Assembly: GCA_041228285.1 (NCBI GenBank)
Contig: CP166133.1
Location: 992,001-1,056,000, forward strand
DNA length: 64,000 bases
Reading direction: 5' to 3'
Source of the DNA: Neisseriaceae bacterium CLB008
GTDB lineage: Bacteria; Pseudomonadota; Gammaproteobacteria; Burkholderiales; Neisseriaceae
Shown: positions 32,860-41,601 of the stretch, piece after piece
How positions within the stretch are numbered: position 1 is the first letter of the stretch
Layout: every line of letters starts with the position of its first letter
Made by a program: the position numbers and the translations under genes
The notes under the pieces: generated by a model
The model's input: only the letters and a program-made list of their open reading frames with translations
Told to the model about the DNA's origin: nothing
Database searches by the model: none

Positions 32860-32884
32860 TTTTCACATAATAGAAAGGTGTTCT

Positions 32885-33628
32885 ATGAAAGAAGTACATT
32901 TTATCGCTCAAGGCAAAGGCGGCGTAGGTAAGTCATTTATTGCAAGCCTCATTGCCCAGTATTTAAAGCAGCAAGGTGAGGCACAAGTTCACTGCTTTGA
33001 TACTGACCCAGTTAACCCAACATTTAGCCGATACAAGGCCTTAGACGTTGAAGTGGTTAAGATTCTTACAGCCAATAACAATATTGACTCACGTAACTTT
33101 GACGGTCTGATTGAAAAACTTGTTGAGTTGGATGGCATCGGCGTGATTGATAATGGTGCGGCAACCTTTGTACCGTTGATGTCTTACCTGGCTGAAAACG
33201 GGGTGCCTGAGCTTCTAAGTGAGGCAGGTGTTCGCATGGTGGTACATGTGCCCATGCAAGGCGGCCGGGCATTTAATGATTGTCTCACCGGCTTGGTACA
33301 GACATTATCCGGTATCCAGGCTGAAATCTTTGTTTGGTTAAATGACTATAACGGTATCGTATTGGATGGTCAGCGTTTTCAATCCATCAAGCTGTACAAA
33401 GATAACGCCAGCCGCTTCAGTGGGGTGGTTCGAATAGCTAGCCGTAACCCTGATACCTTTGGCAAGGACATCCAGACAATGACGTCATTGAATTTAACAT
33501 TCGAAGAGGTCATGACTTCATCAGAGTTTACCTTGATGCCCCGTCAGCGCTTAAAGACCTTTAAGCGTGATATCTTTGAACAGCTTGATAAGCAAGCGAT
33601 ATTCGCCAAGGGTGATGCCAATGAGTGA
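32885..33628 (+). CDS. traL: TraL-like ParA-type ATPase (IncP relaxosome region)
   Basis: 247 residues of the deviant Walker ATPase family. FIAQGKGGVGKSFIASL (residues about 7-21) is nearly the RP4 TraL start, and CFDTDPVNPTFSRYKAL, NFDGLIEKLVEL, IDNGAATFVPL, TLMPRQRLKTFKRDIFEQLD continue the match. TraL is needed for or enhances IncP transfer; its mechanism is unsettled. ATG 32885 follows GAAAGGTG by four bases; an upstream in-frame TTG lies in the terminator. Overlaps the traM-like gene by eight bases. Confidence 0.9.
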   Translation: MKEVHFIAQGKGGVGKSFIASLIAQYLKQQGEAQVHCFDTDPVNPTFSRYKALDVEVVKILTANNNIDSRNFDGLIEKLVELDGIGVIDNGAATFVPLMSYLAENGVPELLSEAGVRMVVHVPMQGGRAFNDCLTGLVQTLSGIQAEIFVWLNDYNGIVLDGQRFQSIKLYKDNASRFSGVVRIASRNPDTFGKDIQTMTSLNLTFEEVMTSSEFTLMPRQRLKTFKRDIFEQLDKQAIFAKGDANE

Positions 33629-34034
33629 AGAGGTGCAGGTCATCATTACTGATGTTTTTAAAGATACCGGTGTCAGGCTTAGTCCTGATGATCCGATAGT
33701 AGCGGTTCTGCTGGCGCAGAGCCGCTTTTTTAATAAAGCCTTGGCTGAGGGGGCTGAGAAGAATGACCTTTTTTTAAGTATGCTTCAGGCTGAAAAGACC
33801 GACATTCTAAAGGCTGTAGCTGAGTTGAAGGCGTATCGGACTCAAGTCTTAACCGAGTTGGTTCAAGAGAATAAGCATTCGATAGAGGAACTGACAGATC
33901 AGGTATACGTTGGGGTGAGAACTAAGCTAGATCAGAGCCTCAAGATGAAGCAAGTAAGGCTTTATCCTTGGCTACTACTGCTTGTAATGGCTGTTTTAGT
34001 CATTATTGTGATTGCAAACCAATTCTGGACATGA
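33621..34034 (+). CDS. traM: TraM-like conjugation protein
   Basis: 137 residues: an acidic N-terminal segment with LSPDDPIVAVLLAQSRFF, a long coiled-coil region (about 45-105) and a C-terminal membrane helix (LYPWLLLLVMAVLVIIVIA). The shape equals RP4 TraM (SRDDPILILQT-type start, coiled coil, C-terminal helix) and it follows traL as in IncP. Start ATG 33621 with AAGGGTG six bases upstream. Confidence 0.75.
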   Translation: MSEEVQVIITDVFKDTGVRLSPDDPIVAVLLAQSRFFNKALAEGAEKNDLFLSMLQAEKTDILKAVAELKAYRTQVLTELVQENKHSIEELTDQVYVGVRTKLDQSLKMKQVRLYPWLLLLVMAVLVIIVIANQFWT

Positions 34035-34276
34035 CTATGCTCATTGACCAAAAGACATCGGTAACCATTAAAAAGGTTAGCCGCTCGAGTTTGGGTGACG
34101 AGGCCTATCCTTGTTATCAGTTAGCTGCAATAAATGAATCAGGCGATTACCGTCTGATTTTTTGTTGTACTGCTGAAAGCTACCTTTTATTGAGCCCTAA
34201 GATTAAGCGCTATAAGGCAGTTAATCTTTTAAGACAGTACATGGAGACTGCTCAGTATCCAGTCTTTGAAGCCTGA
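34031..34276 (+). CDS. Small protein downstream of traM, unknown
   Basis: 81 residues, overlapping traM by four bases (ATGA), so translationally coupled. Sequence MLIDQKTSVTIKKVSRSSLG, YPCYQLAAINESGDYRLIFCC. Beta-rich, no recognised family. Lies between the relaxosome genes and the excisionase. Confidence 0.7.
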   Translation: MTMLIDQKTSVTIKKVSRSSLGDEAYPCYQLAAINESGDYRLIFCCTAESYLLLSPKIKRYKAVNLLRQYMETAQYPVFEA

Positions 34277-34288
34277 AGGAGGTGTTAC

Positions 34289-34615
34289 ATGAAAACCTAT
34301 ACAGTTCAAGAGGCCGCTTTGGTCTGTAAGTGTCACGCTGAAACCATTCGTATTCACATAAGAGAAGGCCGGCTAAAGGCAAGCAAGCCTGGTCGTAGTT
34401 ATTGTATTAAGGAAGAAGATCTTGAAGGATTGCTTGAATATTTGCATAATCAATTGGTGCAAGCATCACTTCAGAAAAGGAGTGAGCAACAATGCCAATC
34501 ATTAAGCGCAATGGAATATGGTATTTGGACATTAGAGCGGCAAGCGGTAAAAGAATTAGACGATCTACTGGTACCGAAGACAAGCAAAAAGCCCAGGAGC
34601 TACATGACAAGTTAA
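34289..34615 (+). CDS. Excisionase-like helix-turn-helix protein
   Basis: 108 residues. The first 55 form a MerR-like winged HTH of the excisionase family (YTVQEAALVCKCHAETIRIHIREGRLKASKPGRSYCIKEEDL cut here into its parts: HTH at about 3-25, wing at about 30-42). AAGGAGGTG ribosome binding site. The C-terminal 41 residues overlap the integrase gene by 124 bases in another frame. Such proteins bend attachment-site DNA to drive excision by the neighbouring tyrosine recombinase. Confidence 0.82.
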   Translation: MKTYTVQEAALVCKCHAETIRIHIREGRLKASKPGRSYCIKEEDLEGLLEYLHNQLVQASLQKRSEQQCQSLSAMEYGIWTLERQAVKELDDLLVPKTSKKPRSYMTS

Positions 34616-35595
34616 AGCATGAGTTATGGCGCAAAGACCATTTGGATGAAAAGCCTAATGTTTTGTGGGATACGGCAGCACTACGTTGGTTAAAGGAAAT
34701 GGATCACAAGAAGAGTATCCGAGATGATTTAACCAAGGTCAGGAAGCTTGAGAGCTTTCGAGGGCTTTGTCTTAAGGACTTATCCAAACAATTTATTTTG
34801 TCTGAAATTGATAAGTTGGATGTGTCTAAAAGTACGAAAAATCGTTATCTGGCGTTTATTCGTTCAGTGTTGAATAAATGCGTTGACGAGTGGGAGTGGC
34901 TGGAAAGCGCGCCTAAGCTTAAGTTGTATAAAGAGGCAAAAAAGCGGGTGAGGTGGCTACATCCACATGAGGTACAACGACTGTTAAAAGTCTTGCCAGA
35001 TTATATGGCAGATTTGGTGGTTTTTAGTTTATGTACTGGGCTGCGAAAAAGTAATGTGCTAGAGCTATCCTGGAGCCAGATTGATCTTCAGCGTCGTGTT
35101 GCATGGTATTACGCTGATGAAACTAAGTCTGGTGCTGCATTGGGTGTTGCACTTAATGATGTGGCTATGGCGGTCTTGGATAAGCAGATGGGCAAGCATC
35201 CTATTCGGGTGTTTGTTAACACTAAGGGTCGCCCAGTTAGTGGTGTGAGTAGTCGCATTTGGAAGAATGCCTTAATAGAGGCCGGTATACAGAATTTCCG
35301 GTGGCATGACTTGAGGCACACCTGGGCCAGTTGGTTAGTACAAAAGGGAGTGCCCATTTACGCCTTGCAGGAGATGGGTGGTTGGGAGTCGATTGCGATG
35401 GTGCAGCGTTATGCGCATCTGGCGCCAGAGCATTTACATCAGCACGCAGATCAGATCGCTAATATATTGAGTCCAGAAGATGGACACAAATTGGGCACAC
35501 CAAGAAAAGGGGCTAGACATGAAAATAGCCTAGACGATTGTCTAGGCTATTTAAATTTGGTGCCGGTACCAAGAGTCGAACTCGGGACCTTCTGA
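34492..35595 (+). CDS. int: Tyrosine integrase of the element
   Basis: 367 residues. Catalytic residues visible: Arg in TGLRKSN (about 185), His-x-x-Arg in WHDLRHTW (about 270-273) and Tyr in MVQRYAHL (about 306). N-terminal SAM-like core-binding domain about 60-150. AAAGGAG ribosome binding site 10 bases before ATG 34492. The last residues (VPVPRVELGTF) are encoded by the antisense strand of the tRNA-Thr gene: the stop codon lies inside the tRNA. The integrated element thus borrows its final codons from the target. Confidence 0.95.
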   Translation: MPIIKRNGIWYLDIRAASGKRIRRSTGTEDKQKAQELHDKLKHELWRKDHLDEKPNVLWDTAALRWLKEMDHKKSIRDDLTKVRKLESFRGLCLKDLSKQFILSEIDKLDVSKSTKNRYLAFIRSVLNKCVDEWEWLESAPKLKLYKEAKKRVRWLHPHEVQRLLKVLPDYMADLVVFSLCTGLRKSNVLELSWSQIDLQRRVAWYYADETKSGAALGVALNDVAMAVLDKQMGKHPIRVFVNTKGRPVSGVSSRIWKNALIEAGIQNFRWHDLRHTWASWLVQKGVPIYALQEMGGWESIAMVQRYAHLAPEHLHQHADQIANILSPEDGHKLGTPRKGARHENSLDDCLGYLNLVPVPRVELGTF

Positions 35596-35633
35596 TTACA
35601 AGTCAGCTGCTCTACCAACTGAGCTACACCGGC
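35558..35633 (-). tRNA. trnT: tRNA-Thr (anticodon TGT), integration target
   Basis: Minus-strand 76 bases starting GCCGGTGTAGCTC, anticodon loop CTTGTAA with TGT (complement of 35598-35600), T-arm with GTTCGACTC, and encoded CCA. All arms pair normally. The 3' end faces the element, the usual site for tyrosine integrases, so this end of the tRNA is the attachment core. A second copy of the core should mark the other end of the element left of the window. Confidence 0.97.
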
Positions 35634-35823
35634 GATGGAGACGAATTATGTCGAAAAACCGCCTTCTTGGCAAGCCTTTTGTGCAAAATAATTCCAAAAA
35701 AGTATAAGTCGCTGCTTTTACACTTAATTTAAAACCCCGGTTTTCTCGCTGTGGCTCGATCTTGATCGAATAAGGGCTGGCGCGGGGTTTGCTATGGCTT
35801 GGTCTTTCCTGAAAAAAAGCCCT

Positions 35824-38388
35824 TTAGCTGTCAATAATGTTGATTAAGGCCTGTTTTAAGGCCAGTCGCTGCTTGGCGTCGTCGAGGCCGTCGCCTTTGA
35901 TTAAGAAGCTGTCTTCGGCGCGAGCGTCGAGGGTGCTGATCTTGGCGTGCCAGATGCTGACGTTGAACTGGCTCAGCACGTGGGCGATGCCGGCGAGTAG
36001 GCCGACCTTATCGCCGGTGATCACGTCGAGGGTGTAGGCATTAGGCGTGTCCTCGGGGGTGAAGGTGATGCGTGGGGCGATGGGGAAGTGCCTAGCGCGG
36101 CGGCTGGGGCTCTTTAGGGTCATATTGTAGATCGGGCATAGTTCGCCGCGAATAAACGCTTGTAGGGCCTCTATGAGCGTCGCCTCGATGTAGGCCATGG
36201 TTTCGGCTTCGTTTTCATAGGGCGTGTGCAGGATGAAGCTGTCGAGGGCGTAGTCGTTGGCGGTGGTGAAGACTTTAGCGGCCAGAATCGGCAGCTGCTG
36301 CTGGGTGAAAATGAGGCACAGCTGGGCAAACAGCTTGGGCTGAGTGGGCATGTACACCATCACCTGTATGGCCTCTTGCTCGGGCAGGCGGCGGATGGCG
36401 ACCTGGCTTTGGTCGAGTTTGCCGGCGAGAAGAGAAGTGTGCCATTCGATCTCTTTACTACGGTGGCGGGCGAAATAGGCTTCGCCTAGCGCTTGCCACA
36501 GGGCGCGCTGCTGCTTGAGGGTCACGTCTTGCTGCATGAGGTTGAATAAGGCTTTTTGCTGGCGGCTGTGGTTGAGGTCTTGCTCTGACTGCTGATCGCC
36601 ATTGAAGTGTTTGATGGCGGCTTGGAATAGGCCTTGCAGTAGGCTGGCTTTCCAGTTGTTCCAAATTTTGGGGTTGGTGCCGCGGATGTCGGCCACGGTC
36701 AGTAGGTAGAGCGCGACTAGCCGTTCTTTGTTCTGCACGCGGTCGCAAAAGCGCTGGATGACTTCTGGGTTTTGGATGTCTTCTTTTTGGGCGGTGATGG
36801 ACATCACCAAATGGTCTTCCACCAGCCAGGTTAATAGCTGGGTTTCGTCTGCGCTGAGGAAGTGGTCTTCTGCGAAGGTTTGGGCATCGGCAATGCCGAG
36901 CTGGGCGTGGTCGCCGCCGCGGCCTTTGGCGATGTCATGGAAAAAGGCGGCTAAGTACAGCACATGCTTTTTGTCGAAGTGCTGCATCAGGTCGGAGGCA
37001 AACGGCAGCTCGTGGCTGTGGGCGTCGATGGCGAGGCGGCGCATATTGCGCACCACCATTAAGATGTGTTCGTCGACAGGGTAAACGTGAAACAGGTCGT
37101 GCTGCATGTGGCCGACGATTTTACCGAAGGCGGGCAGATAGCGGCCTAATAGGCCGTATAGGTTTAAGGCGCGTAAAAGGTGGGTAAGGCCGCGGCCGTT
37201 TTTAAAAAACTGCACGAACTGGCGGCGGTTTTCGGGGTTGTCGTAAAAGGCCTGATCGATGTTGAGGCTGGCCAGCCAGACGGCGCGTAGGGCGCGTGGG
37301 GCGATGCCGGTGAGTTCGGGATTGGTTTGCACGAGGTTAAATAGGGCAAAGATGGTTTCGGGCTGTTTTTTGAATACGCCGAGGTCTTTGGCGCCCACCA
37401 AGGTGCCCACCTGGTAAAAATGTTCGGAGAGGTCTTTGGTGATGCGCGGCCACGGCTGGTAGACGCGGCTGACCAAGGTGGGCTTGAGGATGCCGTTGAG
37501 CTGCTTGACGACTTTGGTGGCACGAAAAAACTGCTTCATCAGCTTTTCGCTTTTGATTTGCTGCTCGTCGTCTTGATAGCCCATGGCGTCGGCGATTTTG
37601 GTTTGCAGATCAAAAATGATGCGCTCTTCTGGGCGGCCGGCGCTGAGGTGGAGCTGGATGCGGATCTTGGCCAGCTGCTTGTGGGCAAAAGTAAGGAGCC
37701 GCGCTTCGGTCCAAGACAGCAGCTTGGAATGAACCAGGCTGCTGAAGTGGGGCTTGAGCCCTTGCGCCTTGGCCAGCCACAGGATGACGTGCAGATCGCG
37801 CAGGCCGCCGGGGGCGGTTTTGATATTGGGCTCGAGCAAGCTGCCAGAGGCTTGCGAGGTGATCTGGCGCTGCTCCTGCTCTAGGAGCTTACTTTCAATG
37901 AAGTTGACCACGTTGCGCTGGTTGGTGATTTGGGTCAGCAGCGCCTCGGCGAGGGGCTTGCTGCCGCACAGAAAGCGGCCTTCTAGAAAGGCGGTGTCGC
38001 TGGTGAGGTCTGCTTCGGCGCTTTGCGCCAGCTGGGCGAGGGAGCCGACCTTAATTGCCGGCATCAGGCCCATGTCCCACAAGACTTGGACGAATTGGGC
38101 AACCTGAGCCTGCTCGGTCTCGTTCAGCGGCGCAGGGGCGACGATGGCAAGGTCGAGGTCGGACTGGGGGTAGGTTTCAGCGCGGCCAAAGCCGCCGATG
38201 GCGATTAGGGCCAGCTGTGCTTGCTGAAACAGTGGTTGCCATAACCCCCACAACAATTGCTCGAGGCTGTGCGTGTGGGCCTGTAAGAACACCAGAGGCT
38301 GCTGGGTGCGTTCGTATTGGGCAATCAGTTTGGCCTTTTGCTGCTGGAAGGCTTGGGCCGGGGCTTGGGCAAAGTCGGGGAGCATCAT
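35824..38388 (-). CDS. glnD: GlnD bifunctional uridylyltransferase/UR enzyme
   Basis: 854 residues, standard length. Adds and removes UMP on PII according to glutamine, controlling nitrogen assimilation. N-terminal nucleotidyltransferase (LIAIGGFGRAETYPQSDLDLAIV near 85-110), central HD domain (AAFFHDIAKGRGGDHAQLG), and two C-terminal ACT domains (LFAQLCLIFTQQ; DKVGLLAGIAHVLSQFNV). Start ATG 38388 follows AAAGG by eight bases and lies four bases behind cca; the longer frame is not needed. Long antisense frames here are codon-bias artefacts. Confidence 0.96.
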   Translation of the reverse strand: MMLPDFAQAPAQAFQQQKAKLIAQYERTQQPLVFLQAHTHSLEQLLWGLWQPLFQQAQLALIAIGGFGRAETYPQSDLDLAIVAPAPLNETEQAQVAQFVQVLWDMGLMPAIKVGSLAQLAQSAEADLTSDTAFLEGRFLCGSKPLAEALLTQITNQRNVVNFIESKLLEQEQRQITSQASGSLLEPNIKTAPGGLRDLHVILWLAKAQGLKPHFSSLVHSKLLSWTEARLLTFAHKQLAKIRIQLHLSAGRPEERIIFDLQTKIADAMGYQDDEQQIKSEKLMKQFFRATKVVKQLNGILKPTLVSRVYQPWPRITKDLSEHFYQVGTLVGAKDLGVFKKQPETIFALFNLVQTNPELTGIAPRALRAVWLASLNIDQAFYDNPENRRQFVQFFKNGRGLTHLLRALNLYGLLGRYLPAFGKIVGHMQHDLFHVYPVDEHILMVVRNMRRLAIDAHSHELPFASDLMQHFDKKHVLYLAAFFHDIAKGRGGDHAQLGIADAQTFAEDHFLSADETQLLTWLVEDHLVMSITAQKEDIQNPEVIQRFCDRVQNKERLVALYLLTVADIRGTNPKIWNNWKASLLQGLFQAAIKHFNGDQQSEQDLNHSRQQKALFNLMQQDVTLKQQRALWQALGEAYFARHRSKEIEWHTSLLAGKLDQSQVAIRRLPEQEAIQVMVYMPTQPKLFAQLCLIFTQQQLPILAAKVFTTANDYALDSFILHTPYENEAETMAYIEATLIEALQAFIRGELCPIYNMTLKSPSRRARHFPIAPRITFTPEDTPNAYTLDVITGDKVGLLAGIAHVLSQFNVSIWHAKISTLDARAEDSFLIKGDGLDDAKQRLALKQALINIIDS

Positions 38389-38392
38389 GGGG

Positions 38393-39607
38393 TTAACCTT
38401 TGCTGTGGAGGGCTTGCAGCGCCTTGAGGCGGGCGGCGGCAATACGCTCGGGAATGAGGCTTTTGTCGGGGCAGGCTTGGGCAATGGCGCCTGCGTCTAC
38501 GGCCAGGATGGCGTCAACGTAGCTTGTCCATTGGGCGCGCTGCGGATAGGGTTGTTGTTCTAGGCCGAGGCGGCCTTGGGCGTCGGCTTGGCACACGGCC
38601 AGCATGGCTTTAAAGCGCTCGGGGCGGCGAACGACGTCGCAGCGCATGAGTAAGGTCAGCACGGTTTTGGCTTTGAGCTCGTTGACGCTGTGAATCAAGA
38701 TGTGTTCGCGCACCGTCATTTGTGCTAATTCATAACAGTCGTTGGGCACGCGTAGGCGTTTGGCCAGCTCGGCCAGTGGTGCTAGGCCGCCGTGGTCGTG
38801 ACCGTGGTGGCGCGGCAGGATGTGGGCCGGCGTTTTGGCCTTGCCTAAGTCGTGGGTCAGGGCGGCGAAGCGCTGCGGTAGGTCTAGGCCTTGCTGCACG
38901 GCCTGCTGCAACACCATCATGGTGTGGATGCCGGTATCGACTTCAGGATGATAATCGGCGCGCTGCGGCACGCCCCAAAGGGCGTCGACTTCGGGCATGA
39001 GTACGGCGAGGGCACCGCATTGGCGCAGGGTCTCAAAAAACAGTTCGGGCTTAGGCTCCATCAAGGCTTTGGCCAGTTCTTGCCACACTCGCTCAGCCAC
39101 GAGGGCGTTGACTTCGCCGCTGTGCACCATGGCCTGCATTAAGGCTTGCGTTTCTGGGGCGACGCTGAAGCCGTAGCGGGCGGCAAAGCGGGCGATGCGC
39201 AGGATGCGCACGGGGTCTTCGACAAAGGCGTCGCTGACGTGGCGTAACAGGCCTTGTTGCAGATCTGCCTGGCCGCCATAGGGGTCGATGAGGCTGCCGT
39301 CTTGAGCCTGTGCCATGGCGTTGATGGTGAGGTCGCGTCGGGCGAGGTCTTCTTCCAGGGTGACGCTGGGGTCGGCATGGACGGTAAAGCCGGTGTAGCC
39401 GGCGCTGGTTTTGCGCTCGGTGCGGGCGAGGGCGTACTCCTCGTGGGTTTTCGGGTGTAGAAAGACGGGAAAGTCTTTACCCACGGGTAAATAGCCTTGC
39501 GTGAGCATGTCGTTTACGCTGGCGCCGACCACAACCCAGTCGCGATCGAATACCTTGCGGTTGAGGAGCTGGTCGCGTACGGCGCCACCGACCAAATAGA
39601 TGTCCAT
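38393..39607 (-). CDS. cca: CCA-adding enzyme with HD domain
   Basis: 404 residues. Class II tRNA nucleotidyltransferase that builds or repairs the 3' [26 protein letters not shown] with the two catalytic Asp appears at the N-terminus; [10 protein letters not shown] follows near 90; [15 protein letters not shown] near 135; C-terminal HD phosphohydrolase part ([14 protein letters not shown] ... HHGHDHGG). Directly upstream of glnD on the minus strand with a four-base gap, so probably one operon. Confidence 0.96.
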   Translation of the reverse strand: MDIYLVGGAVRDQLLNRKVFDRDWVVVGASVNDMLTQGYLPVGKDFPVFLHPKTHEEYALARTERKTSAGYTGFTVHADPSVTLEEDLARRDLTINAMAQAQDGSLIDPYGGQADLQQGLLRHVSDAFVEDPVRILRIARFAARYGFSVAPETQALMQAMVHSGEVNALVAERVWQELAKALMEPKPELFFETLRQCGALAVLMPEVDALWGVPQRADYHPEVDTGIHTMMVLQQAVQQGLDLPQRFAALTHDLGKAKTPAHILPRHHGHDHGGLAPLAELAKRLRVPNDCYELAQMTVREHILIHSVNELKAKTVLTLLMRCDVVRRPERFKAMLAVCQADAQGRLGLEQQPYPQRAQWTSYVDAILAVDAGAIAQACPDKSLIPERIAAARLKALQALHSKG

Positions 39608-39684
39608 GAAAAGCCTTGCGGTTAGGTTATGTGATTGGGTTTATTTTGACACAGAGCAAGGGGGATGGGTAGGGGGCGGTGTTT

Positions 39685-39825
39685 GTAGGGTGGGTCGTGA
39701 CCCACGCGGTTTTGTGTTTGGGTTTTTCTGAAGGGCTGAGATGGTGGGTAGGCTGCGCTTTACCCACCCTACGCGAGCTGTTGTGCGGTGTTTGGTGGGG
39801 TGGGTCGAGACCCACGCGGTTTTTA
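39685..39825. repeat. Cluster of three palindromic dispersed repeats
   Basis: GTGGGTCGTGACCCACGCGG-type units at 39685-39713 and 39794-39825 (each with a GGGTCG(T/A)GACCC palindrome), and a different unit with GGTGGGTAGG ... TTTACCCACCCTACG at 39743-39773. A further related unit lies at 63940-63966. REP-like intergenic repeats. Confidence 0.7.
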
Positions 39826-39833
39826 TGCTGGGG

Positions 39834-40463
39834 CTACATCAGCTGTGGAAATACGTTTTTAATGCCATTAACGATGATCTCGATCGACACGGCGGCGAGG
39901 ATGAGGCCCATGACGCGGCCGATGATGTTGATGCCGGTTTTGCCCAGCAGGCTGCGTAGCGGCGTGGCGGAGACCATGGCTAAGTAGCAGACTAGGGCGG
40001 CGATGATGCCGGCCAGACACAGCTGGGCCATTTCCCAAAAGCCGTTGGCGGTGGAAGAATAAATGATGACGGTGGAGATGGCGCCGGGGCCGAACAAGAG
40101 CGGGATGGCCATGGGCACGACGGAGATGTTCTCTTTGTCCTTGGCTTCTTTGTGCTCTTCTTTGGTGGCTTCGGTGGTGTTAGAAGATTTGGGGTTCATC
40201 ATGCCGATGGCGATGAGGAGCACCAAAATACCGCCGCCAATTTGGAACGAGCCAATGCTGATGTTTAACACCTTGAGTAGGCCATTGCCAAAGAGGGCGA
40301 AGATCAAAATGCCAACGGCGACGGCGATGGCCGCTACTTTGGCGATGGCTCGGCGCTCTTCGGCGCTGTTGTCGGCGGTAAGGTTTAAAAACAGCGGAAT
40401 GGCGCCCAGAGGATTCATGAGCACGATTAATGCCACCAGAATTTTGATGATTTCCAAACTCAT
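39834..40463 (-). CDS. MarC/SNAT-family inner-membrane protein
   Basis: 209 residues with six predicted helices; MarC-family features IKILVALIVLMNPLGAIPLFL at the start and LLFGPGAISTVII in the middle. Function of the family is unresolved. ATG 40463 with GAAAGG upstream is preferred over a longer frame that overlaps rodA. Immediately downstream of the shape operon on the same strand. Confidence 0.9.
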   Translation of the reverse strand: MSLEIIKILVALIVLMNPLGAIPLFLNLTADNSAEERRAIAKVAAIAVAVGILIFALFGNGLLKVLNISIGSFQIGGGILVLLIAIGMMNPKSSNTTEATKEEHKEAKDKENISVVPMAIPLLFGPGAISTVIIYSSTANGFWEMAQLCLAGIIAALVCYLAMVSATPLRSLLGKTGINIIGRVMGLILAAVSIEIIVNGIKNVFPQLM

Positions 40464-40485
40464 AGACGCCGCCTTTCGTATCCGG

Positions 40486-41601
40486 TTAGTGTGATAAGCG
40501 TTGGTTACCAATGCCCATTAATAGGCCGATGATCACGGTGATGGATAGGGTTGATGTACCGCCGTAGCTCATTAAGGGTAAGGGTACACCCACAACGGGT
40601 AAAATACCACTCACCATGCCCATATTCACAAAGGCGTAGCAGAAGAAGGTCATGGTTAGGGCGCTGGCCAGCAGTTTGCCGTAGAGCGTGGGGGCTTTGG
40701 CGGCGATCACTAAGCCACGTCCGAGAATGACCAAATAGGCGATTAACAACAAAATGTTGCCAATTAAGCCGAATTCTTCGCTGTACACCGCAAAAATAAA
40801 GTCGGTGGTGCGTTCGGGGATGTAGCTTAAATGGGTTTGGGTGCCGTTGAGCCAGCCCTTGCCAAACACGCCGCCCGAGCCAATGGCGATGGTGGACTGG
40901 ATGATGTGGTAGCCGGCGCCGAGCGAATCCTTAGTAGGGTCTAGTAAGGTCAGCACGCGGGTTTTTTGATAGCTGTGCATGCCGTATAGCCAGACCAAAG
41001 GCAGGGCGAAAATGGCGGATACCACGGCGGCAATGATGACCTTCCACGGTAGGCCAGCAAAGAAAATCACAAAAATACCGGCCGACATGATGAGCATGGC
41101 GGTGCCTAGGTCGGGCTGCTTCAAAATTAAGGCGCCCGGTACCATGATGATGAGTAAGGCCACCAGATAATGGCGCCAATTAAGCTCCAGTTCTTTACGC
41201 TGGAAGTACCACGCCACCATCATGGGCACGCCGATTTTCATGATTTCTGAGGGCTGAATACGGGCGATGCCGAGGTTCAGCCAGCGGGTGGAGCCGTTGA
41301 CGGTGATGCCGAATAGCTCTACCCCCACCAGCAATACGACGCCGATGGCGTACAGCGGCAGGGCAAAGTTACTTAAAAACTGTGGCCGCGTTTTGGCCAG
41401 CACCCACATGACGATGAAGCCCATCACGGTGTGGATGCCCTTATTGGCGATTTGGCCAAAGGTTTGGCCGTCGGCCGAAAACAGCAGGAAAAAACTGACG
41501 ATTAAAATGATCACCACGCTGCTCATTAACCACCAGTCGAAGGGCGCCACGAAGCTGTGCCAAAAGCGTTGCCAAGGGGCGTGATGGGTGCGGTCGTTCA
41601 T
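40486..41601 (-). CDS. rodA: RodA (MrdB) peptidoglycan glycosyltransferase
   Basis: 371 residues, ten hydrophobic segments. SEDS-family polymerase of the elongasome. Signature STRWLNLGIARIQPSEIMKI, KQPDLGTAMLIM, and the C-terminal LPLMSYGGTSTLS with the DFIFAVYSEEFG loop. Overlaps mrdA by four bases, so the two partners of the cell-wall synthase are translationally coupled. Confidence 0.97.
   Translation of the reverse strand: MNDRTHHAPWQRFWHSFVAPFDWWLMSSVVIILIVSFFLLFSADGQTFGQIANKGIHTVMGFIVMWVLAKTRPQFLSNFALPLYAIGVVLLVGVELFGITVNGSTRWLNLGIARIQPSEIMKIGVPMMVAWYFQRKELELNWRHYLVALLIIMVPGALILKQPDLGTAMLIMSAGIFVIFFAGLPWKVIIAAVVSAIFALPLVWLYGMHSYQKTRVLTLLDPTKDSLGAGYHIIQSTIAIGSGGVFGKGWLNGTQTHLSYIPERTTDFIFAVYSEEFGLIGNILLLIAYLVILGRGLVIAAKAPTLYGKLLASALTMTFFCYAFVNMGMVSGILPVVGVPLPLMSYGGTSTLSITVIIGLLMGIGNQRLSH

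Noticed and set aside
35538-35732. Plus-strand frame with SRTRDLLITSQLLYQLSY
   Set aside because: It is the well-known translation of an antisense tRNA; the sequence is tRNA-Thr on the minus strand.
37420-37884. Long antisense frames opposite glnD, cca and mrdA
   Set aside because: They follow from GC-rich codon bias of strongly supported genes; no start signals or recognisable domains.
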